Assembly (NCBI RefSeq): GCF_040500525.1
Contig: NZ_CP159403.1
Coordinates: 883,001-947,000, forward strand
From: Azospirillum formosense
GTDB lineage: Bacteria; Pseudomonadota; Alphaproteobacteria; Azospirillales; Azospirillaceae
DNA: 64,000 nt
Reading direction: 5' to 3'
Below are positions 18,479 through 31,586 of this stretch, one piece after another. Under the pieces are notes generated by a model. The model had not been told where the DNA came from. It searched no databases and was given only the letters and a program-made list of their open reading frames with translations. How positions within the stretch are numbered: position 1 is the first letter of the stretch; every line of letters starts with the position of its first letter. The translations under genes were made by a program, and so were the position numbers.

Positions 18479-19254
18479 CCATCACCGTGAATCTGAACGC
18501 CGACCTGGGCGAGGGCTTCGGCGCCTACGACATCGGCGACGACGACTCCATGCTGGGCATCGTCGCCTCCGCCAACATCGCCTGCGGCTTCCACGCCGGC
18601 GACCCTCTGGTGATGACGCGGACCGTGCGGAACGCGGTGGCGAAGGGCGTCAGCCTGGGCGCCCACCCCTCCTACCCCGACCTTCAAGGGTTCGGGCGCC
18701 GCCCGCTGCGCATGTCGGCGGCCGAGGTCGAGGCGATGGTCGCCTACCAGATCGGCGCGCTGATGGGCATCGCCGCCACCGCCGGCGGTTCGGTCACCCA
18801 TGTGAAGGCGCACGGCGCGCTGAACAACATGGCGGCGGTGGACGAGGGGCTGGCGATGGCGATCGGCCGCGCGATCAAGGGCGTCGATCCCAACTTGATC
18901 TACCTCGCCACCGCCGGTTCGGAGATGGCGCGGGCCGGGCGGACGCTGGGCCTGCCGACCGCGGAGGAGGTCTTCGCCGACCGCGCCTACGACGACAACG
19001 GCAACCTCGTGCCGCGCGGCCAGACCGGCGCGATGGTCCACGACCCGCACGTCGCGGCGGCCAACGTCCTGCGCATGCTGGAGGAGGGCGTGATCCTGTC
19101 GATCACCGGCAAACGCATTCCCTGCACCGTCCACTCCGTCTGCGTCCACGGCGACGAGCCGAGCGCCGTCGCCATGGCCGGCAATCTGCGCCGCACGCTG
19201 GAGGCCAAGGGGGTCCGCATCGTCCCCCTGCCGGCACTGCGCGACCGTTTCTAA
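18475..19254 (+). CDS. pxpA: 5-oxoprolinase subunit PxpA (LamB/YcsF family)
   Basis: 259 aa, typical for YcsF/LamB proteins. The N-terminus VNLNADLGEGFG and the following SANIACGFHAGDP are diagnostic, as are GAHPSYPDLQGFGRR and HVKAHGALNN. PxpA is the catalytic TIM-barrel-like component that, with PxpBC and ATP, converts 5-oxoproline to glutamate in the cytoplasm. The ATG at 18475 was chosen because GGGAG lies 6 nt upstream and the start overlaps the pxpC stop. Last gene of the operon; the convergent response regulator gene ends 10 bp away, with no obvious U-tracted terminator between. Confidence 0.94.
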   Translation: MTITVNLNADLGEGFGAYDIGDDDSMLGIVASANIACGFHAGDPLVMTRTVRNAVAKGVSLGAHPSYPDLQGFGRRPLRMSAAEVEAMVAYQIGALMGIAATAGGSVTHVKAHGALNNMAAVDEGLAMAIGRAIKGVDPNLIYLATAGSEMARAGRTLGLPTAEEVFADRAYDDNGNLVPRGQTGAMVHDPHVAAANVLRMLEEGVILSITGKRIPCTVHSVCVHGDEPSAVAMAGNLRRTLEAKGVRIVPLPALRDRF

Positions 19255-19264
19255 CGGTCGGCGA

Positions 19265-19664
19265 TCATGCAGGCCGCAGCTTCGCCGCCTGGGCGAGGCT
19301 GACGAGCGTGTCCAGGATGACCTGCGGGCTGACCGGCTTGCGAAGCACCACCAGCGGCTGCCAGCGGTCGGCGGTCAGGTCGTCCTCCCCCGCCTCCATC
19401 GACAGGAATCCGGTCATCACCAGGATCGGCAGACCGGCCGCCCTGGTCCGCAACTCGCGGATCAGGGCGCGGCCGTCCATCCGCGGCATGCGCAGATCGG
19501 TGATGACGAGGTCGGCGGGGTCGGCGCTGTAGCGCTCCAGCCCCTCCTGCCCGTCCTGGGCCAGGGTCACCCGGAATCCCTTGCGGGACAGGAAGTCCTC
19601 CAGCGCCATGGCGGCCAGGGCTTCGTCCTCGGCCACCAGAACATGCAGCGGAGCGGTGACGGGG

Positions 19665-19672
<8 letters not shown>
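19265..19672 (-). CDS. Single-domain response regulator (CheY-like), partner of the ethylene-receptor-like kinase
   Basis: 135 aa, a receiver domain only, with no output domain. The acidic pocket (AEDE, residues 14-17), phospho-acceptor Asp59 in VITDLRMPRMDG, the Thr in LVMTGF and the Lys in LRKPVSP are all present. It overlaps the 3' end of the histidine kinase gene by 8 bp, so the two are translationally coupled and should form a phosphorelay pair. Without an output domain it must act by protein-protein contact or pass phosphate on to a phosphotransfer protein encoded elsewhere. The start was chosen at MPDPVTAPLHVLV, just inside the kinase gene end. Confidence 0.88.
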
Positions 19673-21242
<1,570 letters not shown>

Positions 21243-21461
21243 GCCGCCCCTCTAATTTTTGGCAACCGTCCGCGGCCCAGCCGGGTTCGGAAACGCCGCC
21301 GTTTCTCTGATTTCGCCACAAAACCTTGAAGCACAACGCCTTGCGGCACCATGCCGCGGAGGCTGCATCAGCAAACGCTACTCGAATCGGAGAAGCGGAG
21401 CAACACGCGGAACGCGACACCAGCCTTTGGTCAGCGCGCTCCGCATGGCTCCGGATGTATG

Positions 21462-23069
<1,608 letters not shown>

Positions 23070-23103
23070 GCGCGTTCCCGTAACTCAGCGGTGCAGACAA
23101 CGG

Positions 23104-23144
23104 CGAAGAGGGCCGGGAGGCGGAACGCCCCACGGCCCTCTTCG
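23104..23144 (-). promoter_or_regulatory. Perfect 12-bp stem-loop in the leader of prfC
   Basis: CGAAGAGGGCCG (23104-23115) pairs exactly with CGGCCCTCTTCG (23133-23144) around a 17-nt loop, 34 bp upstream of the prfC ATG. It may end the upstream asd transcript, though no T-run follows, or shape the prfC leader. Confidence 0.55.
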
Positions 23145-23184
23145 TACGGACCTATAGATAGCAGCGAAGACCGCCCCGTTCCAG

Positions 23185-23222
23185 CCTTCATCCCTTCCAC
23201 CCGTCGGATGGAGGGATGAAGG
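23185..23222 (-). terminator. asd: Stem-loop just after asd, likely transcript end
   Basis: CCTTCATCCCT (23185-23195) pairs perfectly with AGGGATGAAGG (23212-23222), with three more pairs inside. It begins 13 bp past the asd stop codon on the minus strand. There is no strong T-tract, so it may be a weak terminator or a 3'-end-protecting hairpin. Confidence 0.55.
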
Positions 23223-23235
23223 TGTGCGGGATGCC

Positions 23236-24264
23236 TTACAGGCTCAGTTCGGCGATCTGCACGGCGTTCAGCGCCGCGCCCTTCAGCAGCTGGTCGCCGC
23301 AGACGAACAGGTCGAGGCCGTGGTCGCCGAAGATCAGGCTGGTGCGGATGCGGCCGACCTCGACGTCGAACTGGCCGGTGGCGTTGATCGGCATCGGGTA
23401 GACGCCGTCCGCCGGCACGTCCTTCACCACCACGCCCGGCGCGTCGGCCAGAACGGCGCGAGCGGCGTCCGGGGTCACCGGCGACAGCGTCTCGACCGTG
23501 ATCGCCTCGGAATGGGCGCGGTAGGTCGGGATGCGCACCGCGGTGCAGCTGACCGGCAGGTCCGGGATCTCAAGGATCTTCCGGGTCTCCCAGGTCACCT
23601 TCATCTCCTCCTTCGTGTAGCCGTTCTCTTGGAAGGCGTCGATCTGGGGGATCAGGTTGAAGGGGATCGGGTGGCGGAACACGCTGTTGACGACCGGCTT
23701 GCCGTCGAGCTGGTTGCGGGTCTGCTCCTCAAGCTCGGCCATGCCCTCCGCACCGGCGCCGCTGGTCGCCTGATAGGTGGAGACGATCACGCGCTTCAGG
23801 CCGAAGGCCTTGTGCAGGGGCCCGAGGGCCACGACGGCGATGGCGGTCGTGCAGTTCGGGTTGGCGATCAGCTTCCCCTTGCCCTGTTCGATGGCGCCCA
23901 TGGCGTGGGCGTTGATCTCCGGCACGATCAGCGGGACGTTGTCGTCGTAGCGGAAGGCCGAGGAGTTGTCGATCACCAGCGCCCCGCCCGCGGCGATGGC
24001 CGGCGCATGCTCCTTGGCGAAATCACCGGACACCGCGAGCAGGACGATGTCGTAGCCCTTCACCTTCTCGACGTCGAACGCCACGAGGGTCTTCTCGCCG
24101 AACGGGGTCTCGACCGTGCGGCCGGCGCTGCGCTCCGACGCGAACAGACCGAGTTCCGCGACCGGGAACGAACGGCGGTGAAGAACATCGACCATCTCGC
24201 GGCCGACGGCGCCCGTGGCACCGACGATGGCGACGCGGCGGGGAGAAGAAGAAGAGGTGCTCAT
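23236..24264 (-). CDS. asd: Aspartate-semialdehyde dehydrogenase
   Basis: 342 aa. The Rossmann motif [21 protein letters not shown] opens the protein; the active-site Cys138 sits in ANPNCTT, and the substrate- and NADP-binding regions YQATSGAG and the later [11 protein letters not shown] (with active-site His) are present. It reduces beta-aspartyl phosphate to aspartate semialdehyde in lysine, threonine, methionine and diaminopimelate synthesis. The chosen ATG gives a Ser-rich five-residue lead before the Rossmann fold; the frame is open another 21 codons upstream without a better start signal. A stem-loop in the leader (24326-24354) may influence expression. Confidence 0.96.
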   Translation of the reverse strand: MSTSSSSPRRVAIVGATGAVGREMVDVLHRRSFPVAELGLFASERSAGRTVETPFGEKTLVAFDVEKVKGYDIVLLAVSGDFAKEHAPAIAAGGALVIDNSSAFRYDDNVPLIVPEINAHAMGAIEQGKGKLIANPNCTTAIAVVALGPLHKAFGLKRVIVSTYQATSGAGAEGMAELEEQTRNQLDGKPVVNSVFRHPIPFNLIPQIDAFQENGYTKEEMKVTWETRKILEIPDLPVSCTAVRIPTYRAHSEAITVETLSPVTPDAARAVLADAPGVVVKDVPADGVYPMPINATGQFDVEVGRIRTSLIFGDHGLDLFVCGDQLLKGAALNAVQIAELSL

Positions 24265-24325
24265 GGGTGTGGTCCGTCCTTTGGTCTTGCCCGGATCGAG
24301 CGTGGACGGCGGCCCCAGATGCACC

Positions 24326-24354
24326 AAGGCCCCGTCCGTGTCCGGCGGGGCCTT
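24326..24354 (-). promoter_or_regulatory. asd: Stem-loop in the asd leader
   Basis: AAGGCCCCG (24326-24334) pairs with CGGGGCCTT (24346-24354) about 60 nt upstream of the asd start. No T-run follows, so transcription termination is doubtful; it may be part of a leader structure. Confidence 0.4.
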
Positions 24355-24479
24355 CGTGGTGGGTGAAGCGTCTTACTCGATCAACGCACGCCACCATCCG
24401 ACGGCCCGCCGGAGCGGGTCGTTTTGGTAGTGGTGGTGGTGATGGCGAGCGAGCGATTCATAACTTGGTAGATAAACGA

Positions 24480-24511
24480 AAGGCGCGGGGCTTGTAAAGC
24501 GCCCGCGCCTT
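24480..24511 (-). terminator. Terminator-like hairpin after glgP
   Basis: AAGGCGCGGG (24480-24489) pairs perfectly with CCCGCGCCTT (24502-24511). On the minus strand it begins 38 nt past the glgP stop and is followed by a T-rich stretch (TTTCGTTTATC), fitting an intrinsic terminator. Confidence 0.65.
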
Positions 24512-24549
24512 CGCCGCACAATTTTTGTCCGGTGCCGGACGGGACCGCG

Positions 24550-27048
24550 TCAGGTCTCGGTTTCGGCGGGATGCTCCGGCTTCACGGGATGCACGTCCCA
24601 GATCTCCGTCGCGTATTCCATGATGGTGCGGTCGGAGGAGAACCAGCCCATGTTGGCGGTGTTCAGGATGGCCTTGCGCGTCCATTCCTCCTGGTCGCGG
24701 TAGAGGTCCATGGCCGCCTGCTGCGCCTGGCAGTAGTCGGAGAAGTCCGCCGTCACCAGGAAATGGTCGCCGCCGTCGGTCAGCGCCTGGAGGATCGGGT
24801 GGTAGCGGTGGGGATCGTCCGGCGAGAAGACGCCGGTGGAGATCATGTCCAGCGCCCGCTTCAGGCTGGGGTTCGACGCAATGACGTCGCGCGGGTTGAA
24901 GCCGCCGCTGGCCCGCAGGTCGTTCACCTCCTCGGCGGTCAGGCCGAAGATGAAGATGTTGTCCTCGCCCACATGCTCGCGGATCTCGACGTTGGCCCCG
25001 TCCAGCGTGCCGATGGTCAGCGCGCCGTTGAGCGCCAGCTTCATGTTGCCGGTGCCCGACGCCTCCATGCCCGCGGTGGAGATCTGCTCGGACAGGTCGG
25101 CCGCCGGCATGATGATTTCCGCCGCCGTCACGTTGTAGTTCGGCAGCAGAACGATCTTCAGGTTGTCGTGGACCGACGGGTCGTGGTTCACCACCTTCGC
25201 CACATCGTTGATGAGCTTGATGATGAGCTTGGCCATGTGATAGCTCGGCGCCGCCTTGCCGGCGAAGATCTTGGTCACCGGCACCCAGGCGACGGTCGGG
25301 TTGTCGCGCATCTCGTTGTACAGCGCGATCGCCTGGAGGATGTTCAGGAGCTGGCGCTTGTACTCGTGCATGCGCTTGACCTGCACGTCGAACAGGCTGT
25401 CGACCTGCACGTCCACCCCGGTCTGGCGCGCGATGTAGGCGGCCAGCCGCTTCTTGTTCTTTCGCTTGGCGCGGCGGAACTCCTCGCGGAAGACCAGATC
25501 GTCGGCCTTCTCCGCCAGCGCGCTGATCTGGCTGAGGTCCTTGATCCAGCCGTTGCCGATGCGGCTGGTGATCAGCGCGGCCAGCGGCTGGTTCGCCTGG
25601 TGCAGCCAGCGGCGCGGCGTGATGCCGTTGGTCTTGTTGTTGATGCGGTCCGGAAACTCCGCGTGGAAATCGGCGAAGACCGTCTGCTTCATCAGCTCGG
25701 TGTGCAGGGCCGACACGCCGTTGACCTTGTGCGAGCCGAGGAAGGCCAGATTGCCCATGCGCACCCGGCGGTCGCCGCGCTCGTCGATCAGCGACAGGCG
25801 GGACAGCCGCCCATTGTCGCCCGCCGCCCGCGCCTTGGAGCGGTTGAGGAACTTGGCGTTGATCTCGTAGATGATCTGCATGTGGCGCGGCAGAACGCGC
25901 TCCATCATGCGCACCGGCCACGCCTCCAGCGCCTCCGGCAGCAGCGTGTGGTTGGTGTAGGAGAAGGTCGCGCGCGTGATGTCCCACGCCTTGTCCCAGG
26001 TCACGCCGTGCTGGTCCACCAGCAGCCGCATCAGTTCGGCGATGCCGATGGCCGGGTGCGTGTCGTTGAGCTGGATCGCCGCCTTGTCGGGCAGGCTGTC
26101 GAAGTTGGAATGGTGCTGCAGATAGCGGCGCAGGATGTCCTGCAGCGAGGCGGAGGTGAAGAAATACTCCTGCTTCAGCCGCAGCTCCTTGCCGCCCTCC
26201 GTCGCGTCGTTCGGGTAGAGGACGCGGCTCAGATTCTCGGTCAGCACCTTCTGCTCGACCGCCTTCATGTAGGCGCCGTCGTTGAAGTGGCCGAAGTTGA
26301 AGTCGCGCGTGGCGCGGGCCGACCACAGGCGCAGCGTGTTGATCGTGTCCCCGCCGTAGCCGACCACCGGCGTGTCGTAGGCCATCGCCAGCACGCGCTC
26401 GGCATCGACCCAGCGGTAGGCACGCTCGCCCACCGAATCCCGGAACTCCTCGACGCGGCCGTAGAACTGGACGGGGTAGAGCACCTCCGGACGCGGGAAT
26501 TCCCACGGGTTGCCGAATTGCAGCCACTGCTCCGGATACTCGACCTGCCAGCCATGCTCGAAGCGCTGCTCGAACAGACCGAACTCGTAGCGGATGCCGT
26601 AGCCGTAGCCGGGAAGCGCTTCCGTCGCCATGCTGTCGAGGAAGCAGGCGGCGAGGCGCCCGAGGCCGCCGTTGCCGAGCGCGGCGTCCGGCTCCGCCTC
26701 CACCACGTCGTCGAGGTTTAGACCGATGCGGTCGAGCGCCTGGCGGCACTGGTCGGTGATGCCGAGGTTGGCGAGGCTGTTGGTCAGAAGGCGGCCGATC
26801 AGGAATTCCAGCGAGAGGTAGTAAACGCGCTTGGCGTCCTGCTGGTAATAGGTCCGCGTCGTGTCCATCCAGCGGTCCACGAGGCGGTCGCGCACGGCCA
26901 GCGCCACGGTGTGGAACCAGTCGCGCCGGGTCGCCGCCCGGGCGTCCTTGCCGACGGAATAAACCAGCCATTCCAGAAACGAGCGCTTCAGCCCGTCGAC
27001 ATCCAGACTGCGGCGTTCGATCTCGCGGGACTTATACCGAGCGTCCAT
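24550..27048 (-). CDS. glgP: Glycogen/starch phosphorylase
   Basis: 832 aa, the standard length. Conserved parts: YYLSLEFLIGRLL near residue 80, LGNGGLGRLAACFLDS, the catalytic-domain VKRMHEYKRQLLN, and the pyridoxal-phosphate site EASGTGNMKLALNGA with the cofactor-binding Lys. It cleaves alpha-1,4-glucan with phosphate to give glucose-1-phosphate, mobilising stored glycogen. The ATG giving MDARYKSREIE was preferred because GGAAAGAAG lies upstream and the length matches the family; the longer frame would add 31 residues. No other glycogen gene is adjacent. Confidence 0.94.
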   Translation of the reverse strand: MDARYKSREIERRSLDVDGLKRSFLEWLVYSVGKDARAATRRDWFHTVALAVRDRLVDRWMDTTRTYYQQDAKRVYYLSLEFLIGRLLTNSLANLGITDQCRQALDRIGLNLDDVVEAEPDAALGNGGLGRLAACFLDSMATEALPGYGYGIRYEFGLFEQRFEHGWQVEYPEQWLQFGNPWEFPRPEVLYPVQFYGRVEEFRDSVGERAYRWVDAERVLAMAYDTPVVGYGGDTINTLRLWSARATRDFNFGHFNDGAYMKAVEQKVLTENLSRVLYPNDATEGGKELRLKQEYFFTSASLQDILRRYLQHHSNFDSLPDKAAIQLNDTHPAIGIAELMRLLVDQHGVTWDKAWDITRATFSYTNHTLLPEALEAWPVRMMERVLPRHMQIIYEINAKFLNRSKARAAGDNGRLSRLSLIDERGDRRVRMGNLAFLGSHKVNGVSALHTELMKQTVFADFHAEFPDRINNKTNGITPRRWLHQANQPLAALITSRIGNGWIKDLSQISALAEKADDLVFREEFRRAKRKNKKRLAAYIARQTGVDVQVDSLFDVQVKRMHEYKRQLLNILQAIALYNEMRDNPTVAWVPVTKIFAGKAAPSYHMAKLIIKLINDVAKVVNHDPSVHDNLKIVLLPNYNVTAAEIIMPAADLSEQISTAGMEASGTGNMKLALNGALTIGTLDGANVEIREHVGEDNIFIFGLTAEEVNDLRASGGFNPRDVIASNPSLKRALDMISTGVFSPDDPHRYHPILQALTDGGDHFLVTADFSDYCQAQQAAMDLYRDQEEWTRKAILNTANMGWFSSDRTIMEYATEIWDVHPVKPEHPAETET

Positions 27049-27316
27049 GTCTTGACTTTCTTCTTTCCAGGGCCAACTGGAGCGGCGGTTATTCAGCCGG
27101 TCTTCCATCGGCGGCAGTTTCCGGGGTCCATGGTTAAGCAACGTTTAAGTCGCTGCGCCAACCAGTCGAATCGGCCTGTTGAATTGCCTAGGCCGTTCGT
27201 CCAGAGCAACAGCCAAGACTTGCCCTTGTGCCACACGCGCTGTGCCAAAATGGAAACCATCCCCGCGGCGCACCGGATGCCGGTAATCGCTGCGAAGCCC
27301 CGCTGGAGGGAGTAAG

Positions 27317-28566
27317 ATGGCGTCCGTGTCAGCCTCTTTGAACCTCCCGATGCTCGACAATACCGTATCTGCGGACTCCCGCCAGGAGCTTCCCGGCGAC
27401 GCCACCATCCTGCTCCGTCAGGCCCAGCCGGCGGACATCCCCGCGCTGCTGGCCATCGAGGAGCGGTGCTTCGCCACCGACCGCCTGACCCGACGTAGTT
27501 TTCAATATTTGCTGACGAAAGCCAAGGCCACTGGACTTGTGGAAGTCCACAGCGGCGCGGTGGTCGGCTACGCTCTGGTCTCCTTCCACTCCGGCACCTC
27601 GCTCGCGCGACTCTACTCCTTCGCCGTCGATCCCGACCACCGCGGCCGGGGCGTCGCCAAGCGCCTGCTGGCCGCGGCGGAACAGGCGGCGCGGTCGCGA
27701 GACTGCATCTACCTGCGGCTGGAGGTGCGGCGCGACAACGCCCCGGCCATCGATCTCTACAAGAAGGCCGGCTACCGCGAGTTCGGCGTCTACACCGATT
27801 ATTACGAAGACCATATGGAGGCGCTGCGGCTGGAGAAGCGCCTCGGCCACAGCGGCCCCAGCGCCCCGCTGGGCGGCCCCCTGGTCCCCTACTACCAGCA
27901 GACCCTGGACTTCACCTGCGGCCCGTCGGCCCTGATGATGGCGATGAAGGCGCTGAAGCCCGCGGAAATCGAACTGGGGCGGAAGCTGGAGATCCGCCTC
28001 TGGCGGGAGTCCACCACGGTCTTCATGACCTCCGGCCATGGCGGCTGCGGTCCGTTCGGGCTGGCTTTGGCGGCGGCGCGGCGCGGCTTCGCGGTGGACA
28101 TCCACATCAAGGACAACGCCACCCCCTTCCTGGACAGCGTGCGCAGCGACGAGAAGAAGGAGGTCATGCGCATCGTGCACGAGGACTTCCTCGACGAGCT
28201 GGAGGGCAGCGGCGCCACCGTCCGCCACAACACCCTGAGCGCCCAGGACATGGCCGACGCGGTGGCGGGCGGGGCCATCCCCATCGTGCTCATCAGCTCC
28301 TACCGGATCTATCACGAAAAATTTCCGCATTGGGTCGTCGTGACCGGTGCCGACGAGCGCTTTCTCTATGTTCATGATCCGCTTGTGTACGATCGTCACC
28401 ACGCTCACATCGACCGGATGAACATGCCGATCCCGAAAGCCGACTTCGAGCGCATGGCCCGCTACGGCAAGGCCCAGTTGAAGGCCGCCCTTCTCCTCCG
28501 CCCCCAGTCTTCCGATCGGGCCGCCGATGGGTCTGCCAATGGGTCCGCCAACGGGTCCGCCGGCTG

Positions 28567-28567
<1 letters not shown>
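27317..28567 (+). CDS. GNAT acetyltransferase fused to C39-like peptidase
   Basis: 416 aa, two domains. Residues about 30-175 are a RimI-like GNAT fold with the acetyl-CoA loop DPDHRGRGVAKRLLAAA and the C-terminal NAPAIDLYKKAGYREFG. Residues about 186-395 are a papain-fold, peptidase C39-like domain with the nucleophile Cys201 (TLDFTCGPSALMM) and probable partners His338 (FPHWVVVTG) and Asp354 (VHDPL). The tail holds a 12-bp tandem repeat (DGSANGSANGSAG). GGAGGG lies 6 nt before the ATG. The stop codon overlaps the ATG of the ATP-grasp gene (TGATG). The combination predicts acylation and proteolytic processing or release of a small peptide or amino-acid conjugate made with the ATP-grasp partner; the product is unknown. 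Confidence 0.85.
28523..28558 (+). repeat. 12-bp tandem repeat, three copies, at the 3' end of the GNAT-C39 gene
   Basis: Units GCCGATGGGTCT, GCCAATGGGTCC and GCCAACGGGTCC encode ADGS-ANGS-ANGS. In-frame coding microsatellite; the copy number may vary between strains. Confidence 0.8.
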
Positions 28568-30048
<1,481 letters not shown>

Positions 30049-30140
30049 AGCTCCCCTTCGGGCAGTTCCGCCATCCGTTCGGATGACCCCCGGATTCCAA
30101 ACACTTCTCCTCCTAAGATGTTTTCGGCTGTGGCCGCCGG

Positions 30141-30165
30141 GGAACAAGCCTCTTCCCACCGCGTT
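30141..30165 (+). promoter_or_regulatory. Candidate EcfG-type (general stress) promoter
   Basis: GGAAC (30141-30145), 16-bp spacer, CGTT (30162-30165). This matches the GGAAC-N16/17-CGTT consensus recognised by alphaproteobacterial EcfG sigma factors. The transcript would have a leader of about 345 nt before the ECF sigma gene at 30520. Confidence 0.6.
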
Positions 30166-30252
30166 ATGAATTCAACGTCACCACGAACGGGAGCAACACC
30201 GAAGCGCATCAGCGCTTTGGAGTTGCCCAGGCTGGAGAGCGGGAGACCGTTG

Positions 30253-30306
30253 ATGACGACGAACTGCTCGATGTGCTGCGCCGGACCGACGCCCGGACAC
30301 TGCTAG
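30253..30306 (+). CDS. Possible 17-aa cysteine-rich leader peptide
   Basis: ATG preceded by GGGAG at a 7-nt distance, then MTTNCSMCCAGPTPGHC and a TAG stop. Four of 17 residues are Cys. It lies between the candidate EcfG promoter and the ECF sigma gene. It could be a regulatory upstream ORF or chance; the frame is also open upstream to 30118 without a better start. Confidence 0.3.
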   Translation: MTTNCSMCCAGPTPGHC

Positions 30307-30519
30307 GCAGCACCACCGGACCCTTAAACACCGACACGAACCGAAGGATCGGCACGGCCACAGGACCGGCGCCGCGAGGGACCACGCGTCGAAACAGGGA
30401 CCGACTCCCGGCGAAGCCCCGGGAGCCGGAAACCCGGCAACTGAAATCACGGGACGGGGGCGCCGTCACCACGGACCGGCAGCCCCGCCGATTGAAGAGA
30501 AGCTGGAGGAAGAGCAACA
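30307..30519 (+). promoter_or_regulatory. Structured untranslated leader of the ECF sigma gene
   Basis: No convincing gene. It contains a perfect 7-bp hairpin CTCCCGG/CCGGGAG (30405-30411 with 30419-30425) followed by CCGG-AAAC-CCGG (30426-30437), and ends with the ribosome site GGAGGAAGAG six bases before the sigma ATG. The long structured leader suggests post-transcriptional control. Confidence 0.45.
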
Positions 30520-30993
30520 ATGGCGTATTGTTTCGAAGCCGAACTGATCCGTTGCATGCCGAACCTGCAGCGCTATGCCTGCAAGTTGACCCGCGACGCC
30601 AGCGCCGCCGAAGATCTGACCCAGGATTGTCTTGCCCGCGCCCTGTCCCGCCAGCATCGTTTCGAACCCGGCACCAACATGCAGGCTTGGCTGACCACGA
30701 TGCTGAAGAATCTGCATTTCAACAACCTCCAGCGCGAAAAGCACGTCACCAAGGTCGAGTTGTGGGACGGCGCCATGTCGGTCGAGGCGTCCCAGATCGC
30801 CCGGCTCGTCTTCCGCGACGTCGACCGCGCCTTCGGCGCCCTCACCCCCAGCCAGCGCAAGGTGGTCAAGCTGGTCGCCATCGAGGGACGCCCCTACCAG
30901 GAGGCCGCGGAGAAGCTGAACGTCTCCATCGGCACCATCCGCTCCCGCCTGTGCCGGGCCCGCGAGCGGCTGAACAACCTGATGGCCGCCTGA
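30520..30993 (+). CDS. ECF-family RNA polymerase sigma factor
   Basis: 157 aa, two-domain ECF sigma. Region 2 spans about 10-75: RYACKLTRDASAAEDLTQDCLARAL, then the EcfG/RpoE-like PGTNMQAWLTTMLKNLHFN for -10 recognition and melting. Region 4 spans about 105-155: LTPSQRKVVKLVAIEGRPYQEAAEKLNVSIGTIRSRLCRARERL, a helix-turn-helix for the -35 element. The PGTNM-AW signature resembles the EcfG group, but no NepR or PhyR gene is nearby. An anti-sigma-like gene follows at 31326. The strong GGAGGAAGAG ribosome site fixes the start. It is possibly itself under a GGAAC/CGTT promoter. Confidence 0.9.
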   Translation: MAYCFEAELIRCMPNLQRYACKLTRDASAAEDLTQDCLARALSRQHRFEPGTNMQAWLTTMLKNLHFNNLQREKHVTKVELWDGAMSVEASQIARLVFRDVDRAFGALTPSQRKVVKLVAIEGRPYQEAAEKLNVSIGTIRSRLCRARERLNNLMAA

Positions 30994-31325
30994 GACGCGG
31001 CAGGGAATGCGCCGCGGGGTATGGCAACCGTACAACAGGTTGATTCTTCCAGTGCGTCCGGACCATCCGTCGCCGGAACAACCGATGAGAGCGGCTGTTA
31101 CTTCCCCCGAGCGAGACGAGCAGGGCTGCTGCGGAGTGGCCGAACACCCACGGGGACCGAACGGATACGCCTCGCCAACCATTTGGCGGTACCGTCATCA
31201 TCCCCATAAGAAGAGGTAAGACACCACTCCCGACGCCGCGCCCGCCGTACTATATTGAACTCTGCGTCGCGGATCGTTTCCGTCTCAGGGGGATGGCCTC
31301 CGGGGACGTTCCGGGATCAAAAGAT
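30994..31325. other. Intergenic stretch between sigma factor and anti-sigma-like gene
   Basis: 332 bp with no convincing gene. It contains a second, weaker EcfG-like pair, GGAAC (31075-31079), 16-bp spacer, TGTT (31096-31099), which could drive the downstream gene separately. Short open frames here have poor codon bias. Confidence 0.45.
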
Positions 31326-31553
31326 ATGAAGCGTGTGACGATGAACCATATCAACGCATATCTTGACGGTGCCTTGGACGATAAGGAGCGTCAGGAGTTC
31401 GAGCAGTCCGTAGAGGACGATGCCGACGCGAAGGCCGTGGTGACCTTCCACAGAAGCCATGTGGAGGAGCTTCACCGCCTTTACGATCCCGTGCTGGAAG
31501 AACCGGTACCGGCGCGCATGCTCGAACTGCTGAGGCAGCGCCGCAAGAGCTAG
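31326..31553 (+). CDS. Short soluble anti-sigma-like protein
   Basis: 75 aa. The sequence INAYLDGALDDKERQEFEQ, then LHRLYDPVLEEPVPARMLELL, matches the N-terminal anti-sigma domain of ECF anti-sigma factors of the YLDGELD...DPVLDEPVPARL type, which normally continue into a membrane helix and periplasmic sensor. Here the protein stops after the cytoplasmic part: no membrane segment and no zinc-ligand HxxxCxxC. It follows the ECF sigma gene on the same strand and most likely binds it (inference). The ATG at 31326 gives a compact domain; an ATG 15 bp later is an alternative. A strong terminator follows. Confidence 0.7.
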   Translation: MKRVTMNHINAYLDGALDDKERQEFEQSVEDDADAKAVVTFHRSHVEELHRLYDPVLEEPVPARMLELLRQRRKS

Positions 31554-31586
31554 CTTCCCGAATCCCGTGTTCCATCGTCACACGAG

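Noticed and set aside
30118..30306. 62-codon frame considered as a NepR-type anti-sigma gene next to the ECF sigma factor
   Set aside because: It lacks the conserved NepR helices, and the candidate promoter lies inside it.
31120..31200. tRNA-Ser-like string (GGAGTGGCCGAACAC) between sigma and anti-sigma genes
   Set aside because: No acceptor stem pairing, no T-loop and no anticodon arm could be drawn.
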